Assembly (NCBI GenBank): GCA_025963615.1
Contig: JAOQAL010000710.1
Span: 1 to 7,096 of the forward strand
Length of the DNA: 7,096 bases
Direction: 5' to 3'
Source: Chitinophagaceae bacterium
GTDB lineage: Bacteria > Bacteroidota > Bacteroidia > Chitinophagales > Chitinophagaceae
Part shown: positions 5,944 to 7,096 of the stretch, one piece after another
How the letters are laid out: each line of letters begins with the position of its first letter
Position numbering within the stretch: position 1 is the first letter of the stretch
Translations under genes and position numbers: made by a program
Notes under the pieces: model-generated
The model's database searches: none
Seen by the model: only the letters and a program-made list of their open reading frames with translations
Told to the model about the DNA's origin: nothing

Positions 5944-5977
5944 CAATAAATAAAGTGAGGCGATTAGTTTTTAATTG
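5931..5977. repeat. Imperfect direct repeat, copy B
   Basis: This is the second copy of the 48-base repeat at 5683-5730, in the same orientation and 248 bases away. It starts TTCTTTAGGAAGG and ends TTTTTAATTG. Together the copies frame the palindrome cluster, either as ends of one repeat unit or as a tandem duplication whose middle has diverged. Confidence 0.6.
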
Positions 5978-5980
5978 GCG

Positions 5981-6006
5981 GCTGTGTCTCTGACTTTTGA
6001 GACAGC
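5981..6006. repeat. Imperfect hairpin downstream of the T9SS cargo gene
   Basis: GCTGT and TCTC on the left (5981-5985, 5987-5990, one bulged G between) pair with GAGACAGC (5999-6006) around an eight-base loop. An outer GCGGCT/AGCCGC pair (5978-5983 and 6035-6040) offers an alternative fold. It begins 45 bases after the cargo gene's stop and could stabilise the 3' end of that mRNA. No T-run follows on the minus strand, so it is not a good intrinsic terminator. The TTTTGAGACAGC word also resembles some insertion-sequence ends. Confidence 0.45.
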
Positions 6007-6050
6007 TTCATTCAGATCAAGGAAAAACTTTGGTAGCCGCAAAAATTCCT

Positions 6051-7096
6051 TTAATGCTGCATTTTAATAATTTTGAAAAATTCAGTATTATGAATAATGG
6101 TATACTGGCCTGCCGCGAGTTGACTTAGATTAACAGTTTCTTTTGCTTTTGTAATTCTTGAACGGTACACTATTTTACCGTTCATGTCAACAATACTCAC
6201 ATCACCGATAATCCTGTCGCCGCCGTCTATAGTAATATTTGTTGTAAAAGGGTTTGGGTAAACCACAGCGTTTTGAATAACACTAAAGTTAAGCTTGCGC
6301 ACCTGCGAGTAAACAAATTTGCCATCGTTATCGAACTGTTTTAAGCGATAGTAATTGTTTCCGGACTCAGGGTTGCCATCCACAAAACTGTAATCAGCCA
6401 CCCGGTTGCTGCTACCTTGTGCTTTTACTTCCCCGATTTTTATCCATGTATTTCCATTAGGGCTTCGTTCCGTTTCAAAACGGTTACTGTTTATTTCGCT
6501 GGCAGTTTGCCATGCCAGGTTTACCTTTTTATTATGGCGGATAGCCGTAAAATTTATAAGATCTACCGTCAATATTCCTGAAGACAGGCCGATCGTAAAC
6601 GGACTGAAATTGGTTACCGTACCGGATGTAACAGTGCCTGCGCTCAATGTTCCTGTTAAACCGCCTGCATTCCCTGCATTGGTCCATGCCGAACCATCCC
6701 AACGTGATACTGTTATAATTGGCAAGTCAGTTAATGATGTACTTCTTGCAGCATTCCAACCTAGTGTAACTGCTACATTACTGTTACCATAGGTCCGATT
6801 GAGTATCCAGTATTCATTACTGCTGATACCGATGATGCCATTCCCATAATTTGTATTGTTATATGCTGTTATGGGGTTCGCCCTTGTATAAGATGCCGTG
6901 AAATGATCTGTTATACCAGATGGTGCTGAAATGCTGACTGGTGCATAGTAAGTATCATCCCCCACTGGAAAAGTAAATGATGTATTTCCAATTTTGCGCA
7001 CGATCCCGTTTACATGGCTGCTGTTGCTGACACCGGAAATACTGCTACCGGCAGACAGGGTTAATATGTTTGAGCCTGTGTTAATAACACCATTCG
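6051..7096 (-). CDS. Secreted T9SS cargo protein, C-terminal part (5' end beyond the window)
   Basis: The reading frame is open to the window edge: about 31 further codons precede the GTG at 6999-7001, so that GTG is internal and the true start lies outside. The visible 347 residues are the C-terminal part of a large extracellular or cell-surface protein. First comes a Gly/Ser/Thr/Asn-rich beta domain (about residues 1-175) with FTFPVGDDTYYAPVSI and later FSPFTIG, typical of repetitive Bacteroidota surface proteins. Next is a fibronectin-III-like domain (about 177-269) with VNLAWQTASEINSNRFETER and NNYYRLKQFDNDG. Last is a type A Por secretion tail (about 277-347) with VYPNPFTTNITI, VDMNGKIVY and LAAGQYTI, ending in a basic KIIKMQH. 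The tail routes the protein through the type IX secretion system, where it is normally cleaved. No enzymatic domain is visible, so its activity is unknown; an adhesin-like role is possible. Confidence 0.88.
   Translation of the reverse strand, partial: NGVINTGSNILTLSAGSSISGVSNSSHVNGIVRKIGNTSFTFPVGDDTYYAPVSISAPSGITDHFTASYTRANPITAYNNTNYGNGIIGISSNEYWILNRTYGNSNVAVTLGWNAARSTSLTDLPIITVSRWDGSAWTNAGNAGGLTGTLSAGTVTSGTVTNFSPFTIGLSSGILTVDLINFTAIRHNKKVNLAWQTASEINSNRFETERSPNGNTWIKIGEVKAQGSSNRVADYSFVDGNPESGNNYYRLKQFDNDGKFVYSQVRKLNFSVIQNAVVYPNPFTTNITIDGGDRIIGDVSIVDMNGKIVYRSRITKAKETVNLSQLAAGQYTIIHNTEFFKIIKMQH

Noticed and set aside
5683..5977. CRISPR array
   Set aside because: There are only two long, imperfect copies 248 bases apart, without regular short spacers or cas genes.
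6406..6792. A 128-codon open frame on the plus strand
   Set aside because: It is antisense to the T9SS cargo gene and has no recognisable features of its own.
6999..7001. A GTG as start of the T9SS cargo gene
   Set aside because: The frame continues upstream to the window edge with the same Gly/Ser/Asn-rich composition, so this codon is internal and the gene is truncated by the window.

Overview
The window looks like a chromosomal stretch from a member of the Bacteroidota, most likely the family Chitinophagaceae. Four things point there. A secreted protein ends in a type IX secretion (Por secretion tail) sorting domain. Candidate promoters fit the Bacteroidota TTTG / TAnnTTTG pattern. The spacers are AT-rich with few Shine-Dalgarno sites. 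A cluster of GGCTTTAGCC-type and CCCCGCC-type palindromes matches repeats I associate with this phylum. The family-level placement is inference; no rRNA or marker gene is present.

Every gene I can support is on the minus strand, so transcription runs from high to low coordinates. In that order: (1) the C-terminal part of a large secreted T9SS cargo protein, cut by the window end (6051-7096); (2) a roughly 500-base spacer with a REPIN-like pair of inverted palindromes, a GC-rich palindrome, two further hairpins and an imperfect 48-base direct repeat; (3) a prokaryotic homologue of pentameric ligand-gated ion channels with a signal peptide and four membrane segments (4566-5534); (4) a possible 33-residue ORF coupled to its stop; (5) an endonuclease III-like DNA glycosylase (3817-4443); (6) a membrane-anchored TlpA-like thioredoxin-fold protein (3181-3786); (7) a compact HipA-like kinase overlapping a DUF3037 gene (1912-3085), with its own candidate promoter and a weak terminator; (8) an ATP-binding subunit of the mineral/organic-ion ABC importer type, without a partner permease here, followed by a TauE/SafE-family permease (55-1821).

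The likely transcription units are channel - nth - tlpA, then hipA-like - DUF3037, then ABC - tauE. nth and the thioredoxin gene are general housekeeping functions (base excision repair and envelope redox work). The most interesting loci are the channel homologue with an unusual predicted pore helix, the kinase/DUF3037 pair with no HipB-type antitoxin, and the repeat cluster. I see no rRNA, tRNA, CRISPR array, complete insertion sequence or phage gene.
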